A DNA stretch of 64,000 nucleotides from Quisquiliibacterium transsilvanicum (GCF_014202215.1 NZ_JACHGB010000001.1:186001-250000); one strand, 5' to 3'. Numbered from the stretch's first letter, positions 8,898 through 17,719 are shown. The notes: generated by a model from the sequence alone, not told the origin. Program-made: numbers and translations.

Positions 8898-10493
8898 ATG
8901 CGGGTGCTGTTCGCCGCCTCGGAGATCGCGCCCTGGGTGAAGACCGGCGGGCTGGGCGACGTGGCAGCGGCGCTGCCCCGTGCGCTCGCAGCCGAGGGCT
9001 GCGACGTGAAGCTGCTGCTGCCGGGCTGGCCCGCGCTGCTGCAGGCCTTCGAAGATCGCCTGGAGGTCGCGGCGCGGCTCGATCCGCCGGGCGGGGCGCT
9101 GCCCGGCGCGACGCTGCTGCGCGCGCGGCTGGAGGCCGGACCCGAGGCTCGCGCCAAGGCCGCCTCCAGGCCCGCCTCCAGGCCCGCGTCCAAGCCCGCG
9201 TCCAAGGCCGCGTCCAAGGCCCGCCGGGACACCGGCCCCGGCACCGCCCCCGCCCCCGGCCCCGAGCTGCTGCTGCTCGATGCCCCCACGCTCTACGGCC
9301 AGCCGGGCAACCCCTACCTGGACGCCTCCGGACGCGACCACCCCGACAACCTGCGCCGCTTCGGGCTGCTGTCCCGGGTTGCGGCGCTGCTGTCCGCACA
9401 GGGATCGCCGCTGGCCTGGCGACCGCAGGTCCTGCACTGCAACGACTGGCAGACCGCGCTCGCGCCGGCGTTCCTCCACTTCCTGCACGCGGGCCAGGGC
9501 GCGGCCAGCCTGGTCACGATCCACAACCTGGCCTTCCATGGCGTGTTCGGGCACGAGGCGCTCGCGGTGCTCGGCCTGCCGGAGCAGGCCTTCCGCTTCG
9601 ACGGCGTCGAGTTCCACGGCCAGCTGTCCTGCCTGAAGGCGGGGCTGCAGTTCGCTGACCGCATCGCCACGGTCAGCCCGAGCTACGCGCGCGAAATCCT
9701 CACGCCGGAGGCCGGCTTCGGCCTTGACGGGCTGCTGCGCCATCGCGCCGACAGCTTGCGCGGCATCCTCAACGGCATCGACACCGAGGCATGGAACCCG
9801 GCGAACGATCCCGCTATCGCCAGCCCCTATGACGTCGCTTCGCTCGAGCGCAAGGCGGACAACCGCCGCGACCTGCAGCGGCGCCTGGGCCTGGTCCAGG
9901 ACGGGGCGGCGCCGCTGCTGGGCGTGGTCAGCCGCCTGACCGGGCAGAAGGGGCTGGACCTGCTGCTCGAACTGGCCGACCGGCTGTGCGGCCGAGGCGT
10001 GCAGATCGCGCTGCTCGGCTCCGGCGAGCGCTCGCTGGAGCAGGGCTGGCAGGCGGTCGCCGCGCGCCATCCGGGCCGCTGCTCGGTGCGGATCGGCTTC
10101 GACGAGACGCTGGCCCACCGCATCGAGGCGGGCGCCGACCTGTTCGTGATGCCCTCGCGCTTCGAGCCTTGCGGGCTCAACCAGATGTACAGCCTGCGCT
10201 ACGGCACGCCTCCGGTGGTGCGGCGCACCGGCGGCCTGGCCGACACGGTCGTCGACGCCGACGAGGCTGCCGCGCGCGGCATCCAGGGCAACGGCTTCGT
10301 GTTCGACGCGCCGCAGGCCGACGCGCTGGCGCGGACGCTGGAGCGCGCCTTCGCGGCCTTCAGAGACCCGGTCCGCTGGCGCGCGATCCAGCGCGCAGGC
10401 ATGTCCGCGGATCTCGGCTGGACCTCGGCGGCGCGTGCCTATCGGGCGCTGCTCGAGGAGGCAGTGGTGCAGGCAAGGTCGCGGACGCCGTGA
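8898..10493 (+). CDS. glgA: Glycogen synthase
   Basis: GT5 starch/glycogen synthase that extends alpha-1,4-glucan from ADP-glucose. The N-terminal KTGGLGDV motif (residue 15 onward) binds ADP-glucose. NDWQTALAPAF, HNLAFHG, GILNGIDTEAWNP, the GVVSRLTGQKGLDLL segment and the C-terminal PSRFEPCGLNQMY motif complete the GT-B fold. The start is taken at ATG 8898, with GGGAG eight bases upstream, rather than the GTG one codon earlier. At residues 89-108 a run of Ala/Ser/Lys/Arg/Pro, encoded by five 12-bp tandem units and followed by a Pro/Gly tail, interrupts the N-terminal domain; GlgA homologues normally lack it. It is the sixth gene of the operon, about 35 bp after the phosphorylase. Confidence 0.95.
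   Translation: MRVLFAASEIAPWVKTGGLGDVAAALPRALAAEGCDVKLLLPGWPALLQAFEDRLEVAARLDPPGGALPGATLLRARLEAGPEARAKAASRPASRPASKPASKAASKARRDTGPGTAPAPGPELLLLDAPTLYGQPGNPYLDASGRDHPDNLRRFGLLSRVAALLSAQGSPLAWRPQVLHCNDWQTALAPAFLHFLHAGQGAASLVTIHNLAFHGVFGHEALAVLGLPEQAFRFDGVEFHGQLSCLKAGLQFADRIATVSPSYAREILTPEAGFGLDGLLRHRADSLRGILNGIDTEAWNPANDPAIASPYDVASLERKADNRRDLQRRLGLVQDGAAPLLGVVSRLTGQKGLDLLLELADRLCGRGVQIALLGSGERSLEQGWQAVAARHPGRCSVRIGFDETLAHRIEAGADLFVMPSRFEPCGLNQMYSLRYGTPPVVRRTGGLADTVVDADEAAARGIQGNGFVFDAPQADALARTLERAFAAFRDPVRWRAIQRAGMSADLGWTSAARAYRALLEEAVVQARSRTP
9162..9221 (+). repeat. 12-bp in-frame tandem repeat in glgA
   Basis: Five consecutive 12-bp units, two GCCTCCAGGCCC then three GCGTCCAAGSCC variants, encode repeated Ala-Ser-(Arg/Lys)-(Pro/Ala). 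The resulting basic, disordered segment resembles histone-H1-like or PhaF-like tails in composition only. The frame is kept. Confidence 0.88.
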
Positions 10494-10541
10494 CGCCGCA
10501 TCATTTCCGCTGCCCGTCCACCGCGTGAAGGGAGGAAACGA

Positions 10542-12410
10542 ATGGCCGTCGAGAAGCCCAATTCCTGGTCGAACCCCGGCCAGTGGAACCTCTGGTACCT
10601 GGCGCTCGCGCTGCTGGCGATCACGCTTATCAACGACGCCTGGCAGTCCTGGCGCACCGTGGGCCCGCTCGCCTGGAGCGAGTTCGTCCAGCAGCTCGAC
10701 GCCGGCAACGTGGCCGAGGTGGTGGTCTACCCGGACCGCCTGCATGGCGAGCTGCGCCAGCCGCTGCCCGGCGGCCGCCGCCAGTTCGTCACGCTGCGCG
10801 TCGAGCCCGACCTGGCGGGCAAGCTCACCGAGCGGGGCGTCAAAGTCACCGGCGGCGTGCAGAACACCTTCCTGCGCGACGTGCTCGGCTGGGTGCTGCC
10901 GGCGCTGATCTTCGTCAGCCTCTGGCTGTTCCTGTCGCGCCGGCTCGCCGAGCGCGGCGGCTTGGGCGGCGGAATGATGTCGATCGGCAAGAGCAAGGCG
11001 CGCGTCTACATGGAGACCGACATCAAGGTCACCTTCGAAGACGTCGCCGGGGTCGACGAGGCCAAGGAAGAGCTCGAGGAGATCGTGGGTTTCCTGAAGG
11101 ACCCGCGCAGTCACAGCCGGCTCGGCGCGCGCATCCCCAAGGGCATCCTGCTGGTGGGTCCGCCGGGCACCGGCAAGACGCTGCTGGCGCGCGCGATGGC
11201 GGGCGAGGCGGGCGTGCCCTTCTTCTCGATCAACGGCTCCGAGTTCGTCGAGATGTTCGTCGGCGTTGGCGCGGCGCGGGTGCGCGACCTCTTCGAGCAG
11301 GCGCGGGCGCGCGCGCCGGCGATCATCTTCATCGACGAGATCGACGCGCTGGGCCGCGCCCGCGGCGCGTCCGGGCTGGGCGGCGGGCACGACGAAAAGG
11401 AACAGACGCTCAACCAGCTGCTCGCCGAACTAGACGGCTTCGACCCGAGCGTCGGGCTGGTGCTGCTGGCCGCCACCAACCGGCCCGAGATCCTGGATCC
11501 GGCGCTGCTGCGCGCCGGACGCTTCGACCGCCAGGTGCTGGTCGACCGTCCCGACAAGCGGGGCAGGGTGCAGATCCTCAACGTCCACCTGCGCAAGATC
11601 CAGCTCGCGCGGGACGCCGATCCCGAGAAGATCGCCGAGCTCACTCCCGGCTTCTCCGGGGCGGATCTCGCCAACCTGGTCAACGAGGCGGCGCTGCTGG
11701 CCACGCGGCGCAGCGCCGATGCCGTGGGCCTGGCCGACTTCACCGGCGCGGTCGAGCGCATCGTCGCGGGCCTCGAGAAGAAGAACCGGCTGCTCAACCC
11801 GATGGAGCGGCGCACGGTGGCCCACCACGAGATGGGCCATGCGCTGGTGGCGCTGGAGCTGCAGCCGCACGAGAAGGTGCACAAGGTGTCGATCATCCCG
11901 CGCGGAATCGGCGCGCTCGGCTACACCATCCAGCGCCCCACCGAGGACCGCTTCCTGATGACCCGGCGCGAGCTCGAGAACAAGATGGCGGTGCTGCTGG
12001 GCGGACGCGCCGCGGAGGCCATCATGTTCGGCGAGGTGTCGACCGGCGCGGCCGACGACCTGGCCCGCGTCACCGACATCGCGCGCAGCATGGTGATGCG
12101 CTTCGGCATGGACCCTGGCCTGGGCAACGTCGCCTACGAGCATGAGCGCGCGCCGATGCTGGGCACGCAGTTCATCGGCGCCGAGGCGCGCGAGTATTCG
12201 GAGGACACGGCACGGCGCATCGACAGCGCCGTGCGCGAGCTGGTCGCGCAGGCCTTCGAGCGCGCCCGCGCGCTGCTGCTGACCCAGCGCGCACGCCTGG
12301 AGACCGGCGCGCGCTGGCTGCTGGAGCGCGAGACGCTCGGCGAGGAAGACCTGCGCAGGCTGCTGGACGAGCTTGCGGTGAACGGCGCGCAGGCGCCGGC
12401 ACAAGACTGA
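10542..12410 (+). CDS. FtsH-like membrane AAA zinc protease
   Basis: The 622-residue protein has the full FtsH layout. A first membrane helix ([16 protein letters not shown]) is followed by a periplasmic domain of about 80 residues and a second helix ([14 protein letters not shown]). The AAA module has Walker A GPPGTGKT near 206-213, Walker B IIFIDEID and an arginine-containing second region of homology ([19 protein letters not shown]). The M41 peptidase domain has HEMGH at 429-433; most FtsH proteins have HEAGH. The start has GGAGG upstream. Lying 48 bp after glgA it looks like a specialised paralogue rather than the housekeeping FtsH, which usually sits next to rrmJ/ftsJ. It might control turnover of glycogen enzymes or act in stress; this is inference. 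Confidence 0.9.
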   Translation: MAVEKPNSWSNPGQWNLWYLALALLAITLINDAWQSWRTVGPLAWSEFVQQLDAGNVAEVVVYPDRLHGELRQPLPGGRRQFVTLRVEPDLAGKLTERGVKVTGGVQNTFLRDVLGWVLPALIFVSLWLFLSRRLAERGGLGGGMMSIGKSKARVYMETDIKVTFEDVAGVDEAKEELEEIVGFLKDPRSHSRLGARIPKGILLVGPPGTGKTLLARAMAGEAGVPFFSINGSEFVEMFVGVGAARVRDLFEQARARAPAIIFIDEIDALGRARGASGLGGGHDEKEQTLNQLLAELDGFDPSVGLVLLAATNRPEILDPALLRAGRFDRQVLVDRPDKRGRVQILNVHLRKIQLARDADPEKIAELTPGFSGADLANLVNEAALLATRRSADAVGLADFTGAVERIVAGLEKKNRLLNPMERRTVAHHEMGHALVALELQPHEKVHKVSIIPRGIGALGYTIQRPTEDRFLMTRRELENKMAVLLGGRAAEAIMFGEVSTGAADDLARVTDIARSMVMRFGMDPGLGNVAYEHERAPMLGTQFIGAEAREYSEDTARRIDSAVRELVAQAFERARALLLTQRARLETGARWLLERETLGEEDLRRLLDELAVNGAQAPAQD

Positions 12411-12468
12411 CGGAATCCGCAGCGGCGGCCAGCATGGGCCGCCGCCGGTAGAACCAGGAGGAGACAGG

Positions 12469-13215
12469 ATGAAGATTTCGATGGAAGGGCGGCGCGTGGT
12501 CGTCGCCGGGGGCAGCCGCGGCATCGGGCTGGCGATCGCCAAGGCATTCGCTGACGCCGGGGCGAGCGTTGCGATCTGCGCCCGTGGCGAGAGTGGCCTG
12601 CGTGACGCCGAGCGCGAACTGCAGGGGCGCGGCGGCGCAGTGCATGCAGCGGTCTGCGACCTCGCCGACCGCGCAGCGGTGGCGCACTACGTTGGAGAGG
12701 CTGCACGCGTGCTCGGCGGAATCGAAGTGCTGGTGAACAACGCTTCGGGCTTCGGACGCACCGACGACGAGACCGGCTGGGCCGCCAGCATCGACATCGA
12801 CCTGATGGCCACGGTGCGCGCCTCGCAGGCCGCGCTGCCCCATCTGCAGCGCGGCGCCTCGATCATCCACATCTCTTCGATTTCGGGCCTGCAGCCGAGT
12901 GTGCGCACGCCCCCATACGGCGCGATCAAGGCCGCGCTGATCCAGTACACGACCACCCAGGCCCTGGCGCTGGCGCCGCGCGGCGTTCGCGTCAACTGCA
13001 TCGCCCCCGGCTCGATCGAGTTCCCCGGCGGTGTGTGGGACGAGGCGCGCAAGAACAACCCGACGCTCTATCAGGGCATCGTCCAGTCGATCCCGTCCGC
13101 GCGCATGGGCCGCCCCGAGGAGGTGGCCTCGGTGGCGCTGTTCCTCGCGAGCGACATGGCGAGCTGGGTGACCGGGCAGACCATCGCGGTAGACGGCGGG
13201 CAGATGCTTTCCTGA
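12469..13215 (+). CDS. SDR family NAD(P)-dependent oxidoreductase
   Basis: Classical short-chain dehydrogenase of 248 residues. The cofactor-binding glycine motif GGSRGIG is at residues 14-20, the NNAS structural motif follows, catalytic Ser lies in IHISSISG, and Tyr150 and Lys154 are in YGAIK. The C-terminal ASDMASWVTGQTIAVDGG is typical. A strong AGGAGG lies just upstream of ATG 12469. The substrate cannot be deduced; the family includes 3-oxoacyl reductases and sugar or steroid dehydrogenases. It follows the FtsH-like gene by 58 bp and precedes guanine deaminase, with no clear functional link to either. Confidence 0.85.
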   Translation: MKISMEGRRVVVAGGSRGIGLAIAKAFADAGASVAICARGESGLRDAERELQGRGGAVHAAVCDLADRAAVAHYVGEAARVLGGIEVLVNNASGFGRTDDETGWAASIDIDLMATVRASQAALPHLQRGASIIHISSISGLQPSVRTPPYGAIKAALIQYTTTQALALAPRGVRVNCIAPGSIEFPGGVWDEARKNNPTLYQGIVQSIPSARMGRPEEVASVALFLASDMASWVTGQTIAVDGGQMLS

Positions 13216-13260
13216 GGATGGCGCAGCGCGCTAGCCGGCGGGCAGATTTCCGTCAGGCTG

Positions 13261-13305
13261 CGGTCCGGGCGGTCCGGGCGGTCCGGGCGGTCCGGGTGGT
13301 CCGGG
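13261..13305 (+). repeat. Intergenic 9-bp tandem repeat, five copies
   Basis: Four exact copies of CGGTCCGGG and a fifth with one change (TGGTCCGGG) lie between the SDR and guaD. No coding role is apparent. The array is a candidate variable-number locus. Confidence 0.92.
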
Positions 13306-13354
13306 CTATTCAGCGCGCTGGCATCATCGGTGGCGAGGCCACGAGGAGAATCCG

Positions 13355-14626
13355 ATGACTGCCTGGCGCGCAGCCCTGCTGGGCTTCGATGAAGAAGGCC
13401 AGCCCTGGCGGATCGATGACGGCCTGCTGCTGGTGGAGCAGGGCCGCATCATCGACCTGGGGCCCTTTGCCGAGGCGACGGCGCGCCATCCCGGCGTGGC
13501 GATCGTCGACCGGCGCGGCCTCACGCTTGCGCCCGGCTTCATCGATGCCCACGTCCACTACCTGCAGATCGACATGATCGGCGCGCCCGCGCCCGGCCTG
13601 CTGCCCTGGCTACAGCGTCATACCTTCCCGCTCGAAGCCAGGTTCGACGACCCCGCACTGGCGGCGCGCACCGCCGACTTCTTCCTCGACGAGCTGCTGC
13701 GCAACGGCGTCACCACCGCGCTGGCCTGGGGCAGCGTCCATCCCCAGTCGGCCGAGGCCCTGCTGGCGCAGAGCCGGGCGCGGCGCATGAGGATGATCGT
13801 CGGCAAGTGCCTGATGGACACCGACGTGCCCGAAAGCGTGCGCGACGACGCCCGCGGCGGGCTGGAAGACACCGCCGCGCTGATCGCACGCTGGCACGGC
13901 GTCGACCGGCTGGGCTGCGCGATCACCCCGCGCTTCGCCCCGAGCTGTTCGCCAGCGCAGATCGCCGGCGCCGGAGAACTGGCGCGCGCCCACCCCACGG
14001 TCTGGGTGCAGTCGCATGCCGCCGAGAACCCGGACGAGTTCGCACTGGTGCGGCGACTGCATCCCCGCGCCCGCAGCTACCTGGACGTCTACGACGCCGC
14101 CGGCCTGCTGCGCCCGCGCAGCGTCTACGCCCACTGCATCCACATCGACGACCACGACCGGCGCAGGCTGGCGGACAGCGGGGCCGCCGTGGCGGTCTGC
14201 CCGAGCTCCAACCTGTTCCTGGGCAGCGGGCTGTTCGACTTCGACGCGGCCGGGCAGGCCGGCATGCGCTGGGCGCTGGCGAGCGACGTCGGCGCCGGCA
14301 CCTCGCTATGCCCGCTGCGCACCATGCTCGCCGCCTTCGAAGTGGCGCGGCTGCGCGGCGCCACGCCCACCGCGGCGCAGCTCTGGTGGCACCACACCGC
14401 CGGGGCGGCCCGCGCGGTGGGACTCGAAGGCCTGGTGGGCAATCTCGAGGTGGGGCTGGAGGCGGACTTCATCGTGCTGGATCCGCAGGCCACCCCCTTG
14501 CTGGCGCGTCGCACCGCGATGGCGGACAGCCTGGAGGAGTGGCTGTTCGCGATGATGGCGCTGGGGGACGATCGGGCGGTTCGCGAGGTGGTGGTGCTGG
14601 GGGAGGGCGCGGTGGGGTCCAGGTGA
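13355..14626 (+). CDS. guaD: Guanine deaminase
   Basis: Hydrolytic deamination of guanine to xanthine (amidohydrolase superfamily, one Zn). The 423-residue product carries HxH metal ligands His66 and His68 in PGFIDAHVHYLQIDMIG, then LLPWLQRHTFPLEARF, GSVHPQSAEALL, ITPRFAPSCSP, QSHAAENPDE, YAHCIHIDDHD and the ASDVGAGTS aspartate. These match E. coli GuaD segment by segment. The start has GAGGAG at a good distance. Its 3' end faces the MBL hydrolase gene across 518 bp containing repeat copy A. No other purine catabolism genes are in the window. Confidence 0.93.
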   Translation: MTAWRAALLGFDEEGQPWRIDDGLLLVEQGRIIDLGPFAEATARHPGVAIVDRRGLTLAPGFIDAHVHYLQIDMIGAPAPGLLPWLQRHTFPLEARFDDPALAARTADFFLDELLRNGVTTALAWGSVHPQSAEALLAQSRARRMRMIVGKCLMDTDVPESVRDDARGGLEDTAALIARWHGVDRLGCAITPRFAPSCSPAQIAGAGELARAHPTVWVQSHAAENPDEFALVRRLHPRARSYLDVYDAAGLLRPRSVYAHCIHIDDHDRRRLADSGAAVAVCPSSNLFLGSGLFDFDAAGQAGMRWALASDVGAGTSLCPLRTMLAAFEVARLRGATPTAAQLWWHHTAGAARAVGLEGLVGNLEVGLEADFIVLDPQATPLLARRTAMADSLEEWLFAMMALGDDRAVREVVVLGEGAVGSR

Positions 14627-14630
14627 TCCC

Positions 14631-14952
14631 GGCGCGGGCGAAGGCGCGGGCGTCCCCTTGGGGGCGGCGGCGGGTGCTTGCCCCTGCTGCGCAGGGGTGC
14701 CCTGTGGTGCTCGGATTGCCGGCCTGCGCGGCGAACTCACTGCGCGCGCGTTGCGCGCTCCGTTCAAACAGGCGTCGCGAGCTTGATGAACGAAGCGCGC
14801 TTCGCGCGCAGGCCGGCAACCCTGCGCTCCCCGGCTGCGCACACGCCCCCGCCCCCAAGGGGCCGCCCGCGCCTTCGCCGGGACGGTGGCCGCGTGCGCA
14901 GGACGCGCACGCGGCGCAAGCGTGGTGAACGGACATCGATTCGCTGCGAACG
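14631..14952. repeat. 322-bp palindromic repeat, copy A
   Basis: This block is about 94% identical, without gaps, to 16174-16495 in the same orientation. It folds back on itself. An outer stem pairs 14637-14676 with 14840-14879 at about 37 of 40 positions. A second perfect stem pairs 14716-14730 with 14805-14819. An inner stem pairs 14744-14765 with 14788-14809 around a 22-base loop; it partly competes with the second stem. Open frames through it are by-products of the palindrome and GC content. It may be a mobile palindromic unit, a transcription barrier between convergent guaD and the MBL gene, or a structured RNA. Confidence 0.9.
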
Positions 14953-15144
14953 CGAGTTGATCGAACTCGACATGGCCGGCGAACCCCTCACGAGCGTCAC
15001 CGCACTTTCGAGGAGTGGACGCCTGCCGCTCCGCGCTGCGCCGCGCAGCACCACCTCACGTCGGGCTCAAGCGATGAGCCCGCCTCCCTTCAGTCCTCGC
15101 CTGCAGCGGCGAAGCCGTGTCGAAGCCCGGCGCCGCCACGCCCG
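14953..15144. other. Gap after repeat copy A
   Basis: No gene is seen. Bases 14959-15016 resemble 16556-16620 downstream of copy B at roughly three quarters identity, centred on ATGGCCGGYGAAC, so the repeated unit once extended further. The remainder shows small GC-rich hairpins only. Confidence 0.55.
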
Positions 15145-16107
15145 TTAACCCGACGAAGCCGCCGACGCGTGCAGCCATGCCTCCAGCCCCGCCGCGTTGA
15201 GCACGATGTCGCCGGAGAAGAGCTCGAGCACCTGATCCTCCGGCAATGCCCATCGCTGCCGCGCGGCCTCGTCCAGCACCAGCCCCCGCACCCCGCCGCG
15301 CAAGCCTGCGGAGCGCTCCTCGGGTCCGGCGCCGCGCCAGCGCTCGGCGAGCGCGGCGTGCGCATCGACCAGCCGGTGCAGGTCCGCGCCCAGCCGCGGG
15401 ATGTCGCGCACCTGCCCGAAGTGGGTCAGGTAGAGCGCATCGGGACGCAGCGCGAGCAGGCGGTCGATCGAGCGGTGCAGCGCGGGCGGATCGAACTGCA
15501 CCGGCGTGGTCGACGGGAAGACGAAATTGCGCCCGCCGTCATCCAGCTCCCGGTACGAAAGGCCGAAGGTGTCGCCGGTGAAGGCGTGGCCGGTGCGCGT
15601 GTCCAGGTAGCAGACGTGGTGCCGCGCGTGACCCGGGGTGTCGAGCACGCCGATGGCGCGGCCGGCGAGGGCGATCTCCGCGCCGTCGCCCACCTCGACG
15701 ATGCGCTCCGCAGGCACGGGAACCAGCTCGCCGTACATCGCGCGCGCCTGCGCTTCGCCGTAGACCTCGATGGTCCCCTGCATCAGGCGTGCGGGATCGA
15801 TCATGTGGCGCGCGCCGCGCGGATGCACGGCGATGCGGGCCTCGGGAAGCTGCGAGAGCAGCAGGCCTGCGCCGCCGGCGTGGTCGAGGTGAACGTGGGT
15901 GAGCAGCACCCAGTCCACACGATCCAGGGGGATGCCGCGCACGTGCAGCGCCTGCACGATGCGCGGGACTGAGTCGTTGCAGCCGGTGTCAATGACAGCG
16001 GCGCGCCCGTCCTCGATCATCAGGTGCACGGCGTCCAGCATCGGGCGGCCGTAGCCGGAGTCGATCGCGCTGATGCCGTGCTCGTAGTCGATCGCGGTGT
16101 GCTGCAT
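15145..16107 (-). CDS. MBL-fold metallo-hydrolase
   Basis: Metallo-beta-lactamase-fold hydrolase of 320 residues from ATG 16107. The metal site is THVHLDHAGG (His71, His73, Asp75, His76), preceded by AAVIDTGCND. Later ligands lie in LDTPGHARHHVCYLD, FTGDTFG and YLTHFGQ. The C-terminal part is helical, as in broad-specificity MBL hydrolases of the GloB-like group; the substrate is unknown. The frame continues open upstream through repeat copy B, but that sequence is repeat-derived, so the start is placed where family similarity begins; ATG 16164 is the alternative. It is the last gene of a leftward series starting at the feruloyl-CoA synthase, but is separated from the NUDIX gene by 662 bp of structured repeat. 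It may be read from its own promoter. Confidence 0.85.
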   Translation of the reverse strand: MQHTAIDYEHGISAIDSGYGRPMLDAVHLMIEDGRAAVIDTGCNDSVPRIVQALHVRGIPLDRVDWVLLTHVHLDHAGGAGLLLSQLPEARIAVHPRGARHMIDPARLMQGTIEVYGEAQARAMYGELVPVPAERIVEVGDGAEIALAGRAIGVLDTPGHARHHVCYLDTRTGHAFTGDTFGLSYRELDDGGRNFVFPSTTPVQFDPPALHRSIDRLLALRPDALYLTHFGQVRDIPRLGADLHRLVDAHAALAERWRGAGPEERSAGLRGGVRGLVLDEAARQRWALPEDQVLELFSGDIVLNAAGLEAWLHASAASSG

Positions 16108-16173
16108 CTGCTGGGCTCTCTTGGGCGGCGGTCGTTCAGGGGTGGGTTGAGTCGATTCTTTCATGCCTGTGCT

Positions 16174-16495
16174 GGCGCGGGCGAAGGCGCGGACGGCCCG
16201 TTGGGGGCGGGGGCGGGTGCTTGCCCCTGCTGCGCAGGGGTGCCCTGTGGTGCTCGGATTGCCGGCCTGCGCGGCGAACTCACTGCGCGCGCGTTGCGCG
16301 CTCCGTTCAAACAGGCGCCGCGAGTTTGATGAACGAAGCGCGCTTCGCGCGCAGGCCGGCAACCCTGCGCTCCTCGGCTGCGCACACGCCCCCGCCCCCA
16401 ACGGGCCGCCCGCACCTTCGCCGGGACGGTGGTGATGTGCGTTGGACGCGCACGCGACGCAAGCGTGGTGAATGGACATCGATCCGTTGCGAACG
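16174..16495. repeat. 322-bp palindromic repeat, copy B
   Basis: Second copy of the element at 14631-14952, ungapped, with about 19 differences by eye. The same long stem forms: 16180-16219 pairs with 16383-16422. The pair C14657:G14859 of copy A is G16200:C16402 here, a compensated change. It lies just upstream of the MBL hydrolase start, between it and the NUDIX gene. Confidence 0.9.
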
Positions 16496-16611
16496 GCCAG
16501 CGACGGTTTGAGCGAATCGAAGCTGGGTGAATCGAGGTCGATCAAGCGGTGCCGAATCAATCGACTTCGATATGGCCGGTGAACGTCTCCCGAGCGCCAC
16601 CGCTACCGCGA

Positions 16612-16727
16612 GGAGGGGCAGACATCCTTTCGGCGCGCGATGTCCGCGGCGCCGAGCAGCGCAGGGGAGTCGGCCCGCAGGGCCGACCGCCGCAGCCATC
16701 GCGCGCCGAAAGGGTGTCTGCCCCTCC
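16612..16727. repeat. Palindrome with 31-bp arms and nested hairpin
   Basis: Bases 16612-16642 pair with 16697-16727 at 30 of 31 positions, the exception being a T opposite G. Inside the 54-base interval a perfect 8-bp stem (GTCGGCCC, 16669-16676, with 16680-16687) closes a 3-base loop. No T-run follows, so it is not a canonical terminator, although its site just after the NUDIX stop codon would suit termination or transcript protection. It may also be a non-autonomous mobile unit. Confidence 0.88.
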
Positions 16728-16769
16728 CCGCCGGGCGCAAGCATTGAGCCTCGCCGAGAAATCAGCCGA

Positions 16770-17645
16770 TCAGGCGAACAGCCCCTCGAACCCCGACACC
16801 GGCTCGAACCTCCCCTCACGATGCCGCAGCCGCGTCGGCCCCGGCATCGCCCGAACCTGCACCGAATGCAGCGGATCCCCCGGATACACGATCACCCGCT
16901 GCCCGTCCTCCTCGAACGACTCGGGCTCGATCAGCGGCGGCAGCCGCCCGCGCGCCTCCTCGAGGACGTCCGCCGCGCGGGCATGCCGCGCCAGGTGCGC
17001 CAGGCTCTGGATCTGCGGCGGCGCAAGCACGATCTCCCGCTTCCAGTAGCGCTCCAGCGCCGCGCGCGGGCGCAGCCACACCGCCTCGGTGGCCTCGTGG
17101 TCGTCATGCTGCGCGGCGATGCCTTCCGGCACCTCAGCCACGAAGAAGCGCGTGTCGAAGCGCTTGGTCATCACTGCGGCCATGCGCGGCGTGATCCAGC
17201 GGGTCCAGGGGACGAGGCCGCTGGTGCGAATCCGCAGCTGCAGTTCGTCGATGATCTGCGCGAAGCTGGCGCCCTCGCGGGCCCGCTTGAGCGCAAGCTC
17301 CACGCCCTCCTGGCCGATGCCGTGCGCCATCAGGATGCCGCACTCCTCGAAGGTCTCGCGGGCAGCGGCGACGAACAGTGCCGCGGCGGTGGCCGTGTCC
17401 AGGTAGGGCTCGCCCAGCGCCAGGTGCAGATCGTCGGCGAGGGCGTCGATGCGCTGCGTGATCGCGATCTCGGTGTCGGCCGGGTCCAGCTTGCCGCCGG
17501 GGAACACGTACGCGCCGCCCAGCACGTCGGACTGCGCGTGCCTGCGGATCATCAGCACCTCGATGCCCTCGTCGCCGTCGCGCAGCAGCAGGACGGTGGC
17601 GGCGGGCCGCGGCGGGGTGGTGATCTCGGTCTTGTTCAGTTCCAT
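16770..17645 (-). CDS. NUDIX hydrolase, NUDT19-like
   Basis: A 291-residue NUDIX-fold hydrolase. The Nudix box is split: GGAYVFPGGKLDP is followed by an insertion of about 35 residues before AARETFEECGI. Such an insertion marks the NUDT19/RP2p-like subgroup, several members of which cleave CoA or acyl-CoA. That fits neighbours handling CoA thioesters (feruloyl-CoA synthase). The start at 17645 has AGGAG at about nine bases. It reads in the same direction as DUF6285, 74 bp downstream of it. Pyrophosphohydrolase chemistry is likely; the substrate is inferred only. Confidence 0.82.
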   Translation of the reverse strand: MELNKTEITTPPRPAATVLLLRDGDEGIEVLMIRRHAQSDVLGGAYVFPGGKLDPADTEIAITQRIDALADDLHLALGEPYLDTATAAALFVAAARETFEECGILMAHGIGQEGVELALKRAREGASFAQIIDELQLRIRTSGLVPWTRWITPRMAAVMTKRFDTRFFVAEVPEGIAAQHDDHEATEAVWLRPRAALERYWKREIVLAPPQIQSLAHLARHARAADVLEEARGRLPPLIEPESFEEDGQRVIVYPGDPLHSVQVRAMPGPTRLRHREGRFEPVSGFEGLFA

Positions 17646-17719
17646 CGGGTCGTGCTCCTGGCCGGAGCGGCTGGGAGGGCCCCGGGGTTCGTGAGGGCCG
17701 CCGGGGCGGCGCGCCGCGC

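Noticed and set aside
9162..9221. Gene fusion of glgA with a histone-like domain
   Set aside because: The basic Ala/Ser/Lys/Pro segment is only 20 residues from 12-bp repeats and sits inside the GlgA domain; it is an expansion, not a domain.
13261..13305. CRISPR array
   Set aside because: The units are 9 bp, contiguous and without spacers, and there are no cas genes.
14469..14936. Open frames inside repeat copy A with a counterpart in copy B
   Set aside because: The peptide similarity only reflects the shared palindromic DNA; no start signals or codon preference support coding.
16108..16560. N-terminal extension of the MBL hydrolase to 471 residues
   Set aside because: The extension is translated from repeat copy B, and the same residues appear from the unrelated copy A; family similarity starts at 16107.
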